From: Arthrobacter sp. OAP107
GTDB taxonomy: Bacteria; Actinomycetota; Actinomycetes; Actinomycetales; Micrococcaceae
Assembly (NCBI RefSeq): GCF_040546765.1
Contig: NZ_JBEPOK010000001.1
Span: 5,146,001-5,210,000 of the forward strand
Length of the DNA stretch: 64,000 nucleotides
Reading direction: 5' to 3'
The first letter of the stretch is position 1. Each line of letters begins with the position of its first letter. A model generated the notes under the pieces. The model made no database searches, was not told the DNA's origin, and worked only from the letters and a program-made list of their open reading frames with translations. The translations under genes and the position numbers were made by a program. This document shows positions 35,312 to 44,233 of this stretch, in pieces.

Positions 35312-35878
35312 TCAGTCGTCCAGCAGGGCGATGAACTCGCGCGCCTGCTTCATGGAGATGTCCGAGTGCCGGGTCAGCGCGGTGGCCGCTGCTTCGATGT
35401 TGCCGCTCTTGGCAAGCGTGCGGATGCGGCCGTAGATCTCGTCATTGAGCATGTTGCTGCTGACCTCACGGGTGACATCGCCTTTGCTGGCGATGGCCCG
35501 GTACCGGTACGGGAAGCGCTGCGGCGGCTCGTCGTCGTCCTCGGGTTCGCTGGGCTCCTGCGCCGGTGAGCGGAAAGGCTGCGGATGGGCTGCCAGCGCG
35601 GCCACGGCGTCCCGCGAAGCGCGCAGGCCCTGTCCCGACACCTCGTAGTACAGCTTGATCGCCGCCATGGCCTGGCCCTGGGCGATGAGCGCATACAGCC
35701 GCCGGTGTTCGTCCTCGGACAGCTTGGCTGCGGCTTCCCGTGCCAGCTCTGCTGACTCCGCAGGCGGTTTGGCCGGCTCCCTGACCGTACGGCGGCGACG
35801 GCTCACTGCACGTGCCGTCAGGGCCACGGCGACAGCCACGGCCACGAGGATCAGGAAGGGGATCAGGAGCGATTCCAT
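35312..35878 (-). CDS. membrane-anchored L7/L12-like protein A
   Basis: Protein of 188 residues: one N-terminal membrane helix (about 4-25), a basic patch RRRRT, then a cytosolic part whose segment AAIKLYYEVSGQGLRASRDAV resembles the C-terminal domain of ribosomal L7/L12 (pattern KxVREITGLGLKEAKDLV). A second helical domain (YGRIRTLAKSGNIEAAATAL) closes the protein. Function unknown. The upstream partner gene ends 2 bp before its start, so the two form an operon. Confidence 0.65.
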   Translation of the reverse strand: MESLLIPFLILVAVAVAVALTARAVSRRRRTVREPAKPPAESAELAREAAAKLSEDEHRRLYALIAQGQAMAAIKLYYEVSGQGLRASRDAVAALAAHPQPFRSPAQEPSEPEDDDEPPQRFPYRYRAIASKGDVTREVSSNMLNDEIYGRIRTLAKSGNIEAAATALTRHSDISMKQAREFIALLDD

Positions 35879-35880
35879 GG

Positions 35881-36312
35881 TTACAACCGATCTACATATT
35901 GCTTGGCGGTCAAAAGGTTGAAGTGGGTGGCCTGGCGCAAAAGCCTGATGGCCTCGAGCTTCTGGCCGTTGCGCACCAAGGTCTGTAGCTGTAACACCAG
36001 CTGCGGGGTCAGCATGGTCCCGGGCGGAGGCGCCACAGGGTAAGAGCCCTGCGGCGCCGGATGATGCTCCTGCTGCTGTATCTGCTGCTGCCGGTTCTGG
36101 CTGGGCAGGGCTGCCGCCTCCAGGCGTGCCCGGGCCGCCAAGGCCGCCTGAACCTGGGCTGCGTAGTGGGCTTGGGAACGCCGGGCCAGCTCCAGCTGGT
36201 AGCGGTCAGCGTCGGACATTCCTCCGTCGCGCGGCTTCAGTGCCGTGGCAAAAGCCCAGAGGGCTGCGGCGAGGACAAGGGCAGGAACCAAGACAGTCAG
36301 AACATCGCCCAT
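35881..36312 (-). CDS. membrane-anchored L7/L12-like protein B
   Basis: Protein of 143 residues with an N-terminal membrane helix (about 4-24), a Gln-rich helical linker (residues 45-85) and a C-terminal segment LVRNGQKLEAIRLLRQATHFNLLTAKQYVDRL that again follows the L7/L12 C-terminal pattern. It has the same layout as protein A just downstream, which suggests an old duplication. Function unknown. Confidence 0.62.
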   Translation of the reverse strand: MGDVLTVLVPALVLAAALWAFATALKPRDGGMSDADRYQLELARRSQAHYAAQVQAALAARARLEAAALPSQNRQQQIQQQEHHPAPQGSYPVAPPPGTMLTPQLVLQLQTLVRNGQKLEAIRLLRQATHFNLLTAKQYVDRL

Positions 36313-37029
36313 ACCTAGAGCTTAACGCCACATCCGCGTTATCCACAGCATATGCCCGGCTGCGCATGCTGCGTGCGGGCGGCGAGGCCGGTTACAGCCC
36401 GGGGAGGGAAGATTCATTCGGATGGCATGCATCTAGGCGGGCCGCGGGCATAAGCCGGTGATTCGCATCACAAAGTTGGAATGCAGGCGGCAAAATTCCG
36501 CTCCGAGGACGGAATTACCCGCCGGTATCCCCAGCTCACGGTTAAGGCTGTGGATGAAGGTTGTGGCAAAGATTAAATTTGTCCACAACAAAAATCGAAC
36601 GTTTCCGCAGGTCACGGGCCATATATGCCGAAAAGAAAATTTCTATCCACAGCTTCGCCCACAGGCTGTGCACAAGCTGCAGTATGTTGTGCACACGTTA
36701 TCCACAGAGGTGCGGAACTGCTGGCTTTGTGAGTGGCCGGCTGGGCGCTAACGTTGCGGAGACACCCCATTCGGGTGGGTTTTCCCTTCCGGCCTTAAGA
36801 CCGGAGCCGGCGGTTGCCCGGACTCCGGGAGTTTGGTGCTGCCCTGTGGAAAACCTGTGGATGAGGCGTCGCCGGGGGTCAACCGCCCGGACCGAAAATG
36901 TCGGGGCCTGCTGGTGTAGTTGCATTAGCCCGGGCAGCAGTTTTTTTGCTGCGCGGCCCACCCACGGCACACGGCACACGCTCCACAGTCCTCCTGCACG
37001 GACTGCGGACACAATGGAGGACGGCAGCT
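36313..37029. promoter_or_regulatory. DnaA-box-rich gap upstream of dnaB
   Basis: This 717-bp stretch has no supported gene. It holds two perfect DnaA boxes TTATCCACA (36339-36347 and 36698-36706) and near-boxes at 36549 (TGTGGATGA), 36579 (TTGTCCACA), 36643 (CTATCCACA), 36667 (TGTGCACAA), 36845 (TGTGGAAAA) and 36856 (TGTGGATGA). An A+T-rich segment (36570-36600) sits among them. It probably contains the dnaB promoter under DnaA control, or a DnaA reservoir. Confidence 0.65.
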
Positions 37030-38415
37030 TTGTCAGTTACGCACCTGGACTCAATCGAAGGTACCCGCGAATCCGAAGGCAGCCGTAAACCTCCCCAGGA
37101 CATCCCCGCCGAACAGTCCGTCCTGGGCGGCATGATGCTCTCCAAGGACGCCATTGCGGACGTCGTCGAGATCCTGCGCGGGCAGGACTTCTACCGCCCC
37201 GCCCACGAAACCATTTACGAGGCCGTCATCGACCTCTACGGCCGCGGCGAACCCGCGGATGCCGTCACCGTGTCCGATGAACTGACCAAGCGCGGCGAGA
37301 TCAACCGGATCGGCGGCCCCGCCTACCTCCATGAGCTCATTCAGACGGTGCCCACGGCCGCCAACGCAGGTTACTACGCGGAGATCGTGGCCGAGCGCGC
37401 CGTGCTCCGGCGGCTGGTCAACGCCGGCACCAAAATCGTGCAGCTCGGCTACGGGCAGGACGGCGAGGTGGAAGACCTGGTCAACCAGGCCCAGGCGGAA
37501 GTGTATGCGGTCGCCGAACGCCGCACGGCGGAAGACTACGTCGTCCTGAAGGACGTCATGGAGTCCACGGTGGATGAGATCGAGGCCTCCGGCCACCGCG
37601 GCGAAGGCATGGTGGGCGTTCCCACGGGCTTCTATGAGCTGGACGAGCTGACCCACGGGCTGCATCCGGGCCAGATGATCGTCATCGCCGCCCGGCCCGC
37701 CGTGGGTAAGTCCACCTTCGCGCTGGACTTTGCCCGCTCCGCCGCCATCAAGAACAACCTGAGCACGGTGATGTTCTCCCTGGAAATGGGGCGCAACGAG
37801 ATCGCCATGCGTCTCCTGTCGGCCGAGGCCACCATCGGCCTGCAGGACCTCCGCAAGGGCACCATCAAGGATGAGCAGTGGTCCAAGATCGCCACCACCA
37901 TGGGGCGGATGAATGATGCCCCGCTGTTCATCGACGACAGCCCCAACATGTCCCTCATGGAGATCAGGGCCAAGTGCCGACGCCTCAAGCAGCAGCACGA
38001 CCTCAAGCTGGTGATCCTTGACTACCTGCAGCTCATGAGTTCGGGCAAGAAGGTGGAGTCCCGCCAGCAGGAAGTCTCCGAGTTCTCGCGTGCGCTGAAG
38101 CTGCTCGCTAAGGAACTCCAGGTCCCGGTTATTGCGCTGTCGCAGCTGAACCGTGGTTCCGAGCAGCGCCAGGACAAGCGCCCCATGGTCTCCGACCTGC
38201 GTGAATCGGGGTCCATCGAGCAGGACGCCGACATGGTGATCCTGCTGCACCGCGAGGACGTGTACGACAAGGAGTCCCCGCGCGCCGGTGAAGCAGACAT
38301 TCTCGTCGCCAAACACCGTAACGGCCCCACCAAGGACATCGTCGTTGCGTTCCAGGGCCATTACTCGCGGTTCGCCAACATGGCCGGGGATGCCGGCGGA
38401 GGCGGCGGCTTCTAG
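37030..38415 (+). CDS. dnaB: replicative DNA helicase DnaB
   Basis: Hexameric 5'-3' helicase of the replication fork, 461 residues. The N-terminal collar begins near PPQDIPAEQSVLGGMML. The RecA-like domain has Walker A ARPAVGKST near residue 220 and Walker B VILDYLQLMS. No intein interrupts it. The TTG at 37030 is chosen because TGGAGGA lies 8 nt upstream and the usual N-terminus follows; an open frame extends to 36898 without support. It is preceded by a cluster of DnaA boxes. Confidence 0.95.
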   Translation: MSVTHLDSIEGTRESEGSRKPPQDIPAEQSVLGGMMLSKDAIADVVEILRGQDFYRPAHETIYEAVIDLYGRGEPADAVTVSDELTKRGEINRIGGPAYLHELIQTVPTAANAGYYAEIVAERAVLRRLVNAGTKIVQLGYGQDGEVEDLVNQAQAEVYAVAERRTAEDYVVLKDVMESTVDEIEASGHRGEGMVGVPTGFYELDELTHGLHPGQMIVIAARPAVGKSTFALDFARSAAIKNNLSTVMFSLEMGRNEIAMRLLSAEATIGLQDLRKGTIKDEQWSKIATTMGRMNDAPLFIDDSPNMSLMEIRAKCRRLKQQHDLKLVILDYLQLMSSGKKVESRQQEVSEFSRALKLLAKELQVPVIALSQLNRGSEQRQDKRPMVSDLRESGSIEQDADMVILLHREDVYDKESPRAGEADILVAKHRNGPTKDIVVAFQGHYSRFANMAGDAGGGGGF

Positions 38416-38430
38416 GCTGCGCTTGTGTTG

Positions 38431-39405
38431 CTAGTGCGGTTGTGACTGCAGCAGGTGGTTGGGCAGCCTGTTTCCCGGAGCTGCTGCCCTGATTTCCAGC
38501 AGCTGCCGTGCGTGGGCATGGAGTCTCTTGTCCTCCTCGGACACCGGGGTCCATGCAGGGATGGGAACCGAGGTGCCCTCGGCGTCACGGGCAACCATCA
38601 CCGTGAGGCAGTACGTGGTGAGGTTCAGTTCCCGGCCTTTGGGGTCCCCTGAGCGGACATGTACCGCAACGTGCATGCCCTTGGTGCCCGTGTAGACCAG
38701 CCGGGCCTCCACCTCCACCACGTGGCCGATCAGCAGCGGCCGGTAGAACCGAACTCCGCCCGAGAAGACAGCCACCGTGTCCCGGCCGCAGTAGCGTGAG
38801 GCGCAGACATATGCGGCCTCGTCGATCCATTTCATGACGATGCCGCCATGGACTTTGCCGCCCCAGTTCACGTCGGTGGGCGCCGCCATGAACCGCAGGA
38901 CGACGCGCTCGGCGGTGCCGGCATCGGTATATTCCTGGGCGCTCATGGCCTTGACAATCTGCTCGCGGATCCCGATCCGGGCCAGGGCGTGGTCCCGCTG
39001 TTCGAGTTCCTCCGCCGTCTCCGGCTCGAACTGCTTCACCGGGACGGGTTTCCCGTCCTCGCCAACTGCCACAAAAATCACCATGCACTGGCTGCGCATG
39101 GTGGCAGGCCCGCCCTTGGGGTCCCCGGAGGAAACCACCGTCCTGATGTGCATGGAGGACCGGCCCGTATAGACGATGGTGGCGGTGACCTCGACCATGT
39201 CGCCGACATTCACCGGGTCTGCGAAGTGGATGTTTCCCACATAGGCCGTGACGCAGTAGGACTTGGCCCAGCCCACGGCAGCCGCGTAGGCCGCCTTATC
39301 CACCCACTCGAGCACGGTTCCGGCGTCAACGGACCCGCTGTGGCCCACGTCCATGGGGGCGGCCAGGAAGCGGAGGGTTACTGAGTTGGCGGCAGTCTCG
39401 GTCAT
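38431..39405 (-). CDS. double-hotdog acyl-CoA thioesterase
   Basis: Protein of 324 residues built from two homologous hotdog domains, each ending in a YTGRSSMHIR or YTGTKGMHVA strand and an SGDPKG loop. The catalytic-type Asp is in VDKAAY and IDEAAY of the two domains. Enzymes of this type hydrolyse acyl-CoA to free acid and CoA in the cytosol. Convergent with dnaB, 15 bp away. Chain-length preference is unknown. Confidence 0.88.
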   Translation of the reverse strand: MTETAANSVTLRFLAAPMDVGHSGSVDAGTVLEWVDKAAYAAAVGWAKSYCVTAYVGNIHFADPVNVGDMVEVTATIVYTGRSSMHIRTVVSSGDPKGGPATMRSQCMVIFVAVGEDGKPVPVKQFEPETAEELEQRDHALARIGIREQIVKAMSAQEYTDAGTAERVVLRFMAAPTDVNWGGKVHGGIVMKWIDEAAYVCASRYCGRDTVAVFSGGVRFYRPLLIGHVVEVEARLVYTGTKGMHVAVHVRSGDPKGRELNLTTYCLTVMVARDAEGTSVPIPAWTPVSEEDKRLHAHARQLLEIRAAAPGNRLPNHLLQSQPH

Positions 39406-39535
39406 GCTCGCAGTTTACTGAGCCCTGCCGCGGGGGCAGATCCCGGCCTTCACAAACGCGCGTATCGACGCCATAAGGCCCGCGAGCCGGGCATTTGGCG
39501 TCATGAACGAGCCGTGATGTCCGAATCACTAAAGA

Positions 39536-39550
39536 TAATGATTATCATTA
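39536..39550. promoter_or_regulatory. Zur/Fur-type operator
   Basis: Perfect 15-bp palindrome TAATGATTATCATTA, matching Fur-family boxes and in particular the zinc-uptake regulator Zur of actinobacteria. It ends 5 bp before the likely aztD start, so it would cover the promoter and the transcript may be leaderless. Confidence 0.75.
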
Positions 39551-39555
39551 GTGTC

Positions 39556-40968
39556 ATGGTGACGACACGATTTACGCTTTCCCGCCCGACAAGCAGACGC
39601 CGCCGCGGCGGCCCCACCGGGCCCTTCAGGGAGCCCTTGGCTCGGCCGTTCGCCGGGGTGCCCGCCAATTCAGCAACCCACCGGGGCAGGACGCCGTTCG
39701 GGGCGCCGCTGGCCGCGGCCTGCGGAGCCGCCCTGCTGTTGTCGGGTTGTGCCGCCGGCCCCGCGCAAAATTCCGCCGAAAGTTCCGCCAGCCCTTCCCG
39801 GGGCACACAGGCCGCAGAACCCACCGAACTTCGCGCTCCAAAGCCGCGCCTGGCCTACACGTACGCCGGCGGCGTCGGAGTGCTGGATGCAGCCACCCTT
39901 GAACCTGCGGGAGACGTTGCGCTGGAGGGCTACAACCGCATTAGCCCCGCCGGTGACAACCGCCACATCCTGGTGGCGGCGGACGACTCGTTCCGCATCC
40001 TCGACGCCGGCACCTGGACCGAGCGGCACGGCGACCATGGGCATTCCTACGCGGCCCAGCCTGGGATGACGGATCACGCGTTTGCGGCCAGTAAACCGGG
40101 CCATGTGGTGCGGCACGCCGGCAGGACCGTCCTGTTCAGTGACGGGTCCGGCAAGGTGGAGTCGTTCGGATCGGCCGCCCTCGGAGCGCTTGCCAAAGAC
40201 GGCCTTCCGAAGACGACGACATACACTGCACCGGAGGCCCACCATGGCGTGGCGGTGGAACTGGAGGACGGCAAGCTGCTGGTGACCGTGGGCAACGAGA
40301 ACGCCCGCAATGCCGTGGCACTCCTGGGCCCGGCTGCTTCTTGGGGGGCCCCTGGTCAGGACCGCAAGGAGATTCTCCGAAGCCAGGACTGCCCCGGCGT
40401 GCACGGTGAGGCGGTGGCCGGCGAAAACACCGTGACCTTCGGATGCGAGGACGGAATGCTGGTATTCAAGGACGGCCAGTTCTCCAAGGTCTCCAGTCCT
40501 GACCCCTATGGCCGGATGGGAAACCAGGCCGGTTCGCCGGCGTCGCCTGTGGTGTTCGGGGACTACAAGGTGGACAAGGATGCGGTCCTGGAGCGGCCCA
40601 CACGGATTTCGCTGGTGAACGCCGGCAGCAAAGCCCTGAAGCTGGTGGATCTTGGTACCAGCTATTCCTTCCGGTCGCTGGGGCGCGGGCCGTCCGGCGA
40701 GGCGCTGGTCCTCGGCACCGACGGCGCGCTGCATGTTCTCAATCCGCTGGCTGGCGCCACCGCGGCCACTGTGCCTGTCGTGCCGGCCTGGCAGGAGCCC
40801 GAGGCGTGGCAGGAACCGCGGCCCACCCTGTTCGTCCAGGGCTCCACGGCGTATGTCACTGAGCCGGCAGCGCGAAAAATCCACGCCGTCGATCTGAAGG
40901 CGGGCAAAGTGGTCCGCACGGCAACGCTGGCCCACACGCCGAATGAACTGACCGGCGTCATGGGCTGA
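39556..40968 (+). CDS. aztD: AztD-like zinc metallochaperone lipoprotein
   Basis: Exported protein of up to 470 residues. A signal with lipobox LLSGC precedes a beta-propeller-like body containing the His-rich HGDHGHSY and the segment CPGVHGEAV...FGCEDG with two Cys, as in AztD proteins that pass zinc to an ABC uptake system. A Zur-type palindrome directly upstream supports a zinc-starvation role. The ATG at 39556 gives an unusually long basic n-region (SRRRRGG); a GTG near 39658 would give a more ordinary signal. No azt/znu transporter genes are adjacent. Confidence 0.75.
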   Translation: MVTTRFTLSRPTSRRRRGGPTGPFREPLARPFAGVPANSATHRGRTPFGAPLAAACGAALLLSGCAAGPAQNSAESSASPSRGTQAAEPTELRAPKPRLAYTYAGGVGVLDAATLEPAGDVALEGYNRISPAGDNRHILVAADDSFRILDAGTWTERHGDHGHSYAAQPGMTDHAFAASKPGHVVRHAGRTVLFSDGSGKVESFGSAALGALAKDGLPKTTTYTAPEAHHGVAVELEDGKLLVTVGNENARNAVALLGPAASWGAPGQDRKEILRSQDCPGVHGEAVAGENTVTFGCEDGMLVFKDGQFSKVSSPDPYGRMGNQAGSPASPVVFGDYKVDKDAVLERPTRISLVNAGSKALKLVDLGTSYSFRSLGRGPSGEALVLGTDGALHVLNPLAGATAATVPVVPAWQEPEAWQEPRPTLFVQGSTAYVTEPAARKIHAVDLKAGKVVRTATLAHTPNELTGVMG

Positions 40969-40989
40969 ACATCAGACACGCTGAACAAA

Positions 40990-41056
40990 CAACAAAACGA
41001 CGGCGGCCGCCCACCGGGCGCCGAAGCGCCAGGCGAGCAGCCGCCGTCGTTGTTTT
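40990..41056. terminator. bidirectional terminator between aztD and doxX
   Basis: ACGACGGCGGC (about 40996-41006) pairs with GCCGCCGTCGT (about 41040-41050), flanked by A-rich sequence on the left and TGTTTT on the right. It sits between two convergent genes and can serve both. Confidence 0.75.
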
Positions 41057-41097
41057 CCCGGACGGTTACCGCGTTGGAGCGGCGCTGCCCGGGAAGC

Positions 41098-41544
41098 CTA
41101 CGCGAGAACCTTGAGCCTTGAGTCCCTGCGGCCGAACAGGGCGGCGTCCGCCGAGATGCGGCCCGCTCCGGCAAGGGCGATGGCCGCTGCTCCGGCTGCC
41201 AGCAGGAGGACCAGCTCGTAGCCGCCGGTGGCGACGAAAACTCCGGCAGAGGCGTGCACCAGGAAGAGGGCGCCCAGCATGTCCAGGGCGAGAAGGGTGG
41301 CGAAAATGCGGGTCAGGACGCCGAGGATGAGGGCGATGCCCCCTGCCAGTTCCAGCGTGGCGATGACCGGGGCGGCGACCTCAGCAGCCGGAACCCCCAT
41401 CTTGGCGAAGGATGCCTGCGTGCCGGCGATGGTGAATTCACTGAACTTCTGCCAGCCGTGCGCGGCGAAGAGGAATCCGGCGATCACTCGCAGGATCGTC
41501 AGGGCTGTGGTGGTCTGGGTGGACTGGTTCATGGAGATGCTCAC
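41098..41544 (-). CDS. DoxX family membrane protein
   Basis: Four-helix membrane protein of 148 residues with the DoxX signature ILRVIAGFLFAAHGWQKF near the N-terminus and GGIALILGVLTRIFATLLALDML in the middle. Family members are tied to thiol-oxidative stress complexes in mycobacteria, but here no partner is adjacent. A GTG start is listed; an ATG 12 bp later is equally possible. Confidence 0.85.
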   Translation of the reverse strand: MSISMNQSTQTTTALTILRVIAGFLFAAHGWQKFSEFTIAGTQASFAKMGVPAAEVAAPVIATLELAGGIALILGVLTRIFATLLALDMLGALFLVHASAGVFVATGGYELVLLLAAGAAAIALAGAGRISADAALFGRRDSRLKVLA

Positions 41545-41689
41545 CGTTCGGATCGATTGGGGGGTTGTCTCTTTTGGGCACGCGGTCCGGAACGCGTCGG
41601 ATGAAGCTTCCCTTCCACTGTCCCGGAGTTTTGTTGAAGTGTCAACTATGTGTCGTGGTTATCTTTTCTGTGCCAGTTAGGCTGAAACC

Positions 41690-43042
41690 GTGCCCCAATC
41701 GTCTTCCGCTACCGTTTCCACCCCAAAACCCGAGAGCCACAGCCGTGAAATCCTCAGGCTTGCTGTTCCAGCTTTTGGCGCGCTGATCGCCGAGCCGCTC
41801 TTCCTGCTTGCCGACTCGGCGATCGTTGGGCATCTGGGCGTTGCCCAGCTGGCCGGGGTCGGGCTTGCCTCGGCGGTGCTGCATACGGCGGTTGGGTTGA
41901 TGGTTTTCCTCGCCTACTCCACCACTCCGGCAGTGGCGCGGGCAGTAGGCGACGGCCAGCTTGGCAGGGCTCTGGCCGCCGGGCGGGACGGCGTCTGGCT
42001 TGCCCTGCTGCTGGGGACCGTGCTGGCGCTGGCCGGGTTCCTTGCCGCGGAGCCGCTGATCGGGCTCATGGGGCCGAGCCCGGAGATCCGCACGTTCGCG
42101 GTCGATTACCTGCGCTGGTCCATGCCGGGGCTGGCGGCGATGCTGCTGATCTTCGCCGGCACGGGCGTGCTGAGGGGGCTGCAGGACACCCGGACGCCCC
42201 TGGTGGTGGCCACGGCGGGATTCACGCTGAACATCGTGCTGAACCTGGTGCTGGTCTACGGTGTCGGTCTGTCTGTGGTCGGATCGGCCGTGGGAACGAG
42301 CATCGCGCAGTGGGCCATGGCGGCGGTGTATCTGGTGATGGTGCAGCGCAACGCCCGTCGTCACGGCGTCAGCCTGCTGCCAGACTGGCACGGCATCCGG
42401 GCCATGACCAAGGTGGGCTCCTGGCTCATGCTGCGGACCCTGAGCCTGCGAACCGCCATCCTTGCCACCGTCCTCGTGGTCACGGCCCAGGGTGCTGTGA
42501 ACCTCGCTGCCCATCAGCTCGCCATGACGGTGTTCACCTTCCTCGCCTTCGCACTGGACGCCCTGGCCATCGCCGCGCAGGCGCTGATCGGCAAGGAGCT
42601 GGGGGCCTCCAACCCCGGCAAAGCCAGGATTCTGACCCGGACCATGATCCGTTGGGGTGCCGGCTTTGGTGTGGCCACCGGCGTGCTCCTCGCCCTGGTG
42701 GCCCCGTTCGCCGGTGCCCTCTTCACGTCCGACGCCGGCGTCCAGTCAGTGCTGACCGCGGCCCTCTGGGTACTGGCCGCGGGCCAGCCCCTCGCGGGGT
42801 ACGTGTTCGTGCTCGACGGGGTGCTGATCGGTGCCGGCGACGCGAAGTATCTGGCGATTGCCGGCGTCGTAAATCTTGCGGTGTACCTTCCGCTGCTGCT
42901 GGCCGTGCCGCTGGCCGGGGCCGATGGCGCAGCGGCGCTTGTTTGGGTGTGGGCGGCCTTTTCGCTGGGCTACATGAGTGCGCGGGCCGTAACCCTGGGG
43001 CTGCGGGCCAGGACGGACCGCTGGATGGTGCTCGGTTCCTAG
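41690..43042 (+). CDS. MATE family efflux transporter (DinF-like)
   Basis: Twelve-helix antiporter of 450 residues. The N-terminal IAEPLFLLADSAIVGHLG and the mid-protein GTGVLRGLQDTRTPL are typical of the DinF branch of MATE proteins, which export cationic drugs or toxic metabolites using ion gradients. GTG start. It precedes a small membrane protein gene by 48 bp. Confidence 0.9.
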   Translation: MPQSSSATVSTPKPESHSREILRLAVPAFGALIAEPLFLLADSAIVGHLGVAQLAGVGLASAVLHTAVGLMVFLAYSTTPAVARAVGDGQLGRALAAGRDGVWLALLLGTVLALAGFLAAEPLIGLMGPSPEIRTFAVDYLRWSMPGLAAMLLIFAGTGVLRGLQDTRTPLVVATAGFTLNIVLNLVLVYGVGLSVVGSAVGTSIAQWAMAAVYLVMVQRNARRHGVSLLPDWHGIRAMTKVGSWLMLRTLSLRTAILATVLVVTAQGAVNLAAHQLAMTVFTFLAFALDALAIAAQALIGKELGASNPGKARILTRTMIRWGAGFGVATGVLLALVAPFAGALFTSDAGVQSVLTAALWVLAAGQPLAGYVFVLDGVLIGAGDAKYLAIAGVVNLAVYLPLLLAVPLAGADGAAALVWVWAAFSLGYMSARAVTLGLRARTDRWMVLGS

Positions 43043-43090
43043 CCTGCTGCCCGGATTAGCCGGCACAGGCTGGCGCACTAAACTGGAGCG

Positions 43091-43684
43091 GTGACTTCCC
43101 CCGCTAACCCTGCTCAGTCCGACGTGCCTGCCCCTTCGGCGGAACTGTGGAAACCCGCTCTGCTGCGGGCCGCCGCCGCGCTGGTGTTCGGGGCCGTGAC
43201 CGTGTTCTGGGCGGCTCCTTCGGTGACCGGCATGTCGCTGACGGGCGGGGTGTATCTGCTGGCCACCGGCCTGATCCTGCTGTGGGGCATTCCGCTGGCC
43301 GGCTTCCGCCGTGACGCACCTGCCGGCCGGCTTCTGTCCGCCGGCGGAGCGGCCCTCACCGGTGCCGGCGTGGCCCTGCTGTTTCTGCAGGGCAGCCTGG
43401 TGTTCGCCGTGATCGGCGCTCTGGGACTGGCCGTGGCGTCAGCAGCCGAGCTGTGGCTGGGCCTCAGGTTCCGCGGACGGCACGTCCTGGCCCGCGACTG
43501 GCTGGCCTCCGGCGTCATCGGGTTGGGCACGGCCGGGATGCTGCCGTTCTTCGTGGACCTTGGCCCGCACGCGCTGCTGGGGGTTGCCGGCGGCGGGGCC
43601 ATCATCTCGGGCGTGCTTTGGATCCTGGCAGGCCTCTCGCTCCGGCACGATGCGCGGACGGACGCGTCAAAGGCCGTAAACTAG
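43091..43684 (+). CDS. integral membrane protein, HdeD-like layout
   Basis: Protein of 197 residues with about six closely spaced hydrophobic helices and short loops, a layout like the DUF308/HdeD membrane proteins, though the match is not firm. Function unknown. It probably shares a transcript with the MATE gene upstream. GTG start. Confidence 0.6.
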   Translation: MTSPANPAQSDVPAPSAELWKPALLRAAAALVFGAVTVFWAAPSVTGMSLTGGVYLLATGLILLWGIPLAGFRRDAPAGRLLSAGGAALTGAGVALLFLQGSLVFAVIGALGLAVASAAELWLGLRFRGRHVLARDWLASGVIGLGTAGMLPFFVDLGPHALLGVAGGGAIISGVLWILAGLSLRHDARTDASKAVN

Positions 43685-43797
43685 TACCAAGGGTTCTACT
43701 CGTTGTAGAACAGGAGTTGGCTGCCAGCAGCCCTTCAGGACCAGCACACAGCACAGCGGGCAGGCCGCATCGCGTCGCCCGCACGGGAGGAATCACC

Positions 43798-44184
43798 TTG
43801 GCACACCAGAAACCAGGAGAACCGCGCAATCTGCGGACCTCGGTCAAGGGACCCCTGATGTTCTCCGCCTTCTGGGCTGTAGTCGCTTTCTTCGCGGTAC
43901 TGATCTTCGCCTCCGGCGGCAGTGCCCGTTCCCCGCGGTTCGACCTGGCGTTCACAGGCGCCGGCATCGCTTTCATTGTCACCCTCGTCATCGCCGCGAT
44001 GCTGTCCATGAGCTACAAGGACAATGCCGCTCACCTGGGTAAGGGCTCGGGCGTCAACCTGAGCTCGGCCCGGAAGCCCTCGCAAGGGCACGGCGGTCAG
44101 GGAACCCCGGGCCGCCCGGACGCCCCGGGCACTTCGGGTACGGCTGGAACCGGTGAGTCCGGGCCCGACGGCGGAGCCTCCTAA
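43798..44184 (+). CDS. small two-helix membrane protein, unknown
   Basis: Protein of 128 residues starting at TTG behind GGGAGGA. Two membrane helices (about 22-42 and 52-75) are followed by a Gly/Pro/Ser-rich tail of about 45 residues. No known family is recognised. The start is set by the ribosome binding site and the Lys/Arg-rich N-terminus; the open frame extends further upstream without support. Confidence 0.65.
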   Translation: MAHQKPGEPRNLRTSVKGPLMFSAFWAVVAFFAVLIFASGGSARSPRFDLAFTGAGIAFIVTLVIAAMLSMSYKDNAAHLGKGSGVNLSSARKPSQGHGGQGTPGRPDAPGTSGTAGTGESGPDGGAS

Positions 44185-44233
44185 CGCCCGACGCCGATCG
44201 CCGCCGGCGCTGGTTAGGCTCCGCCGGCGCTGA

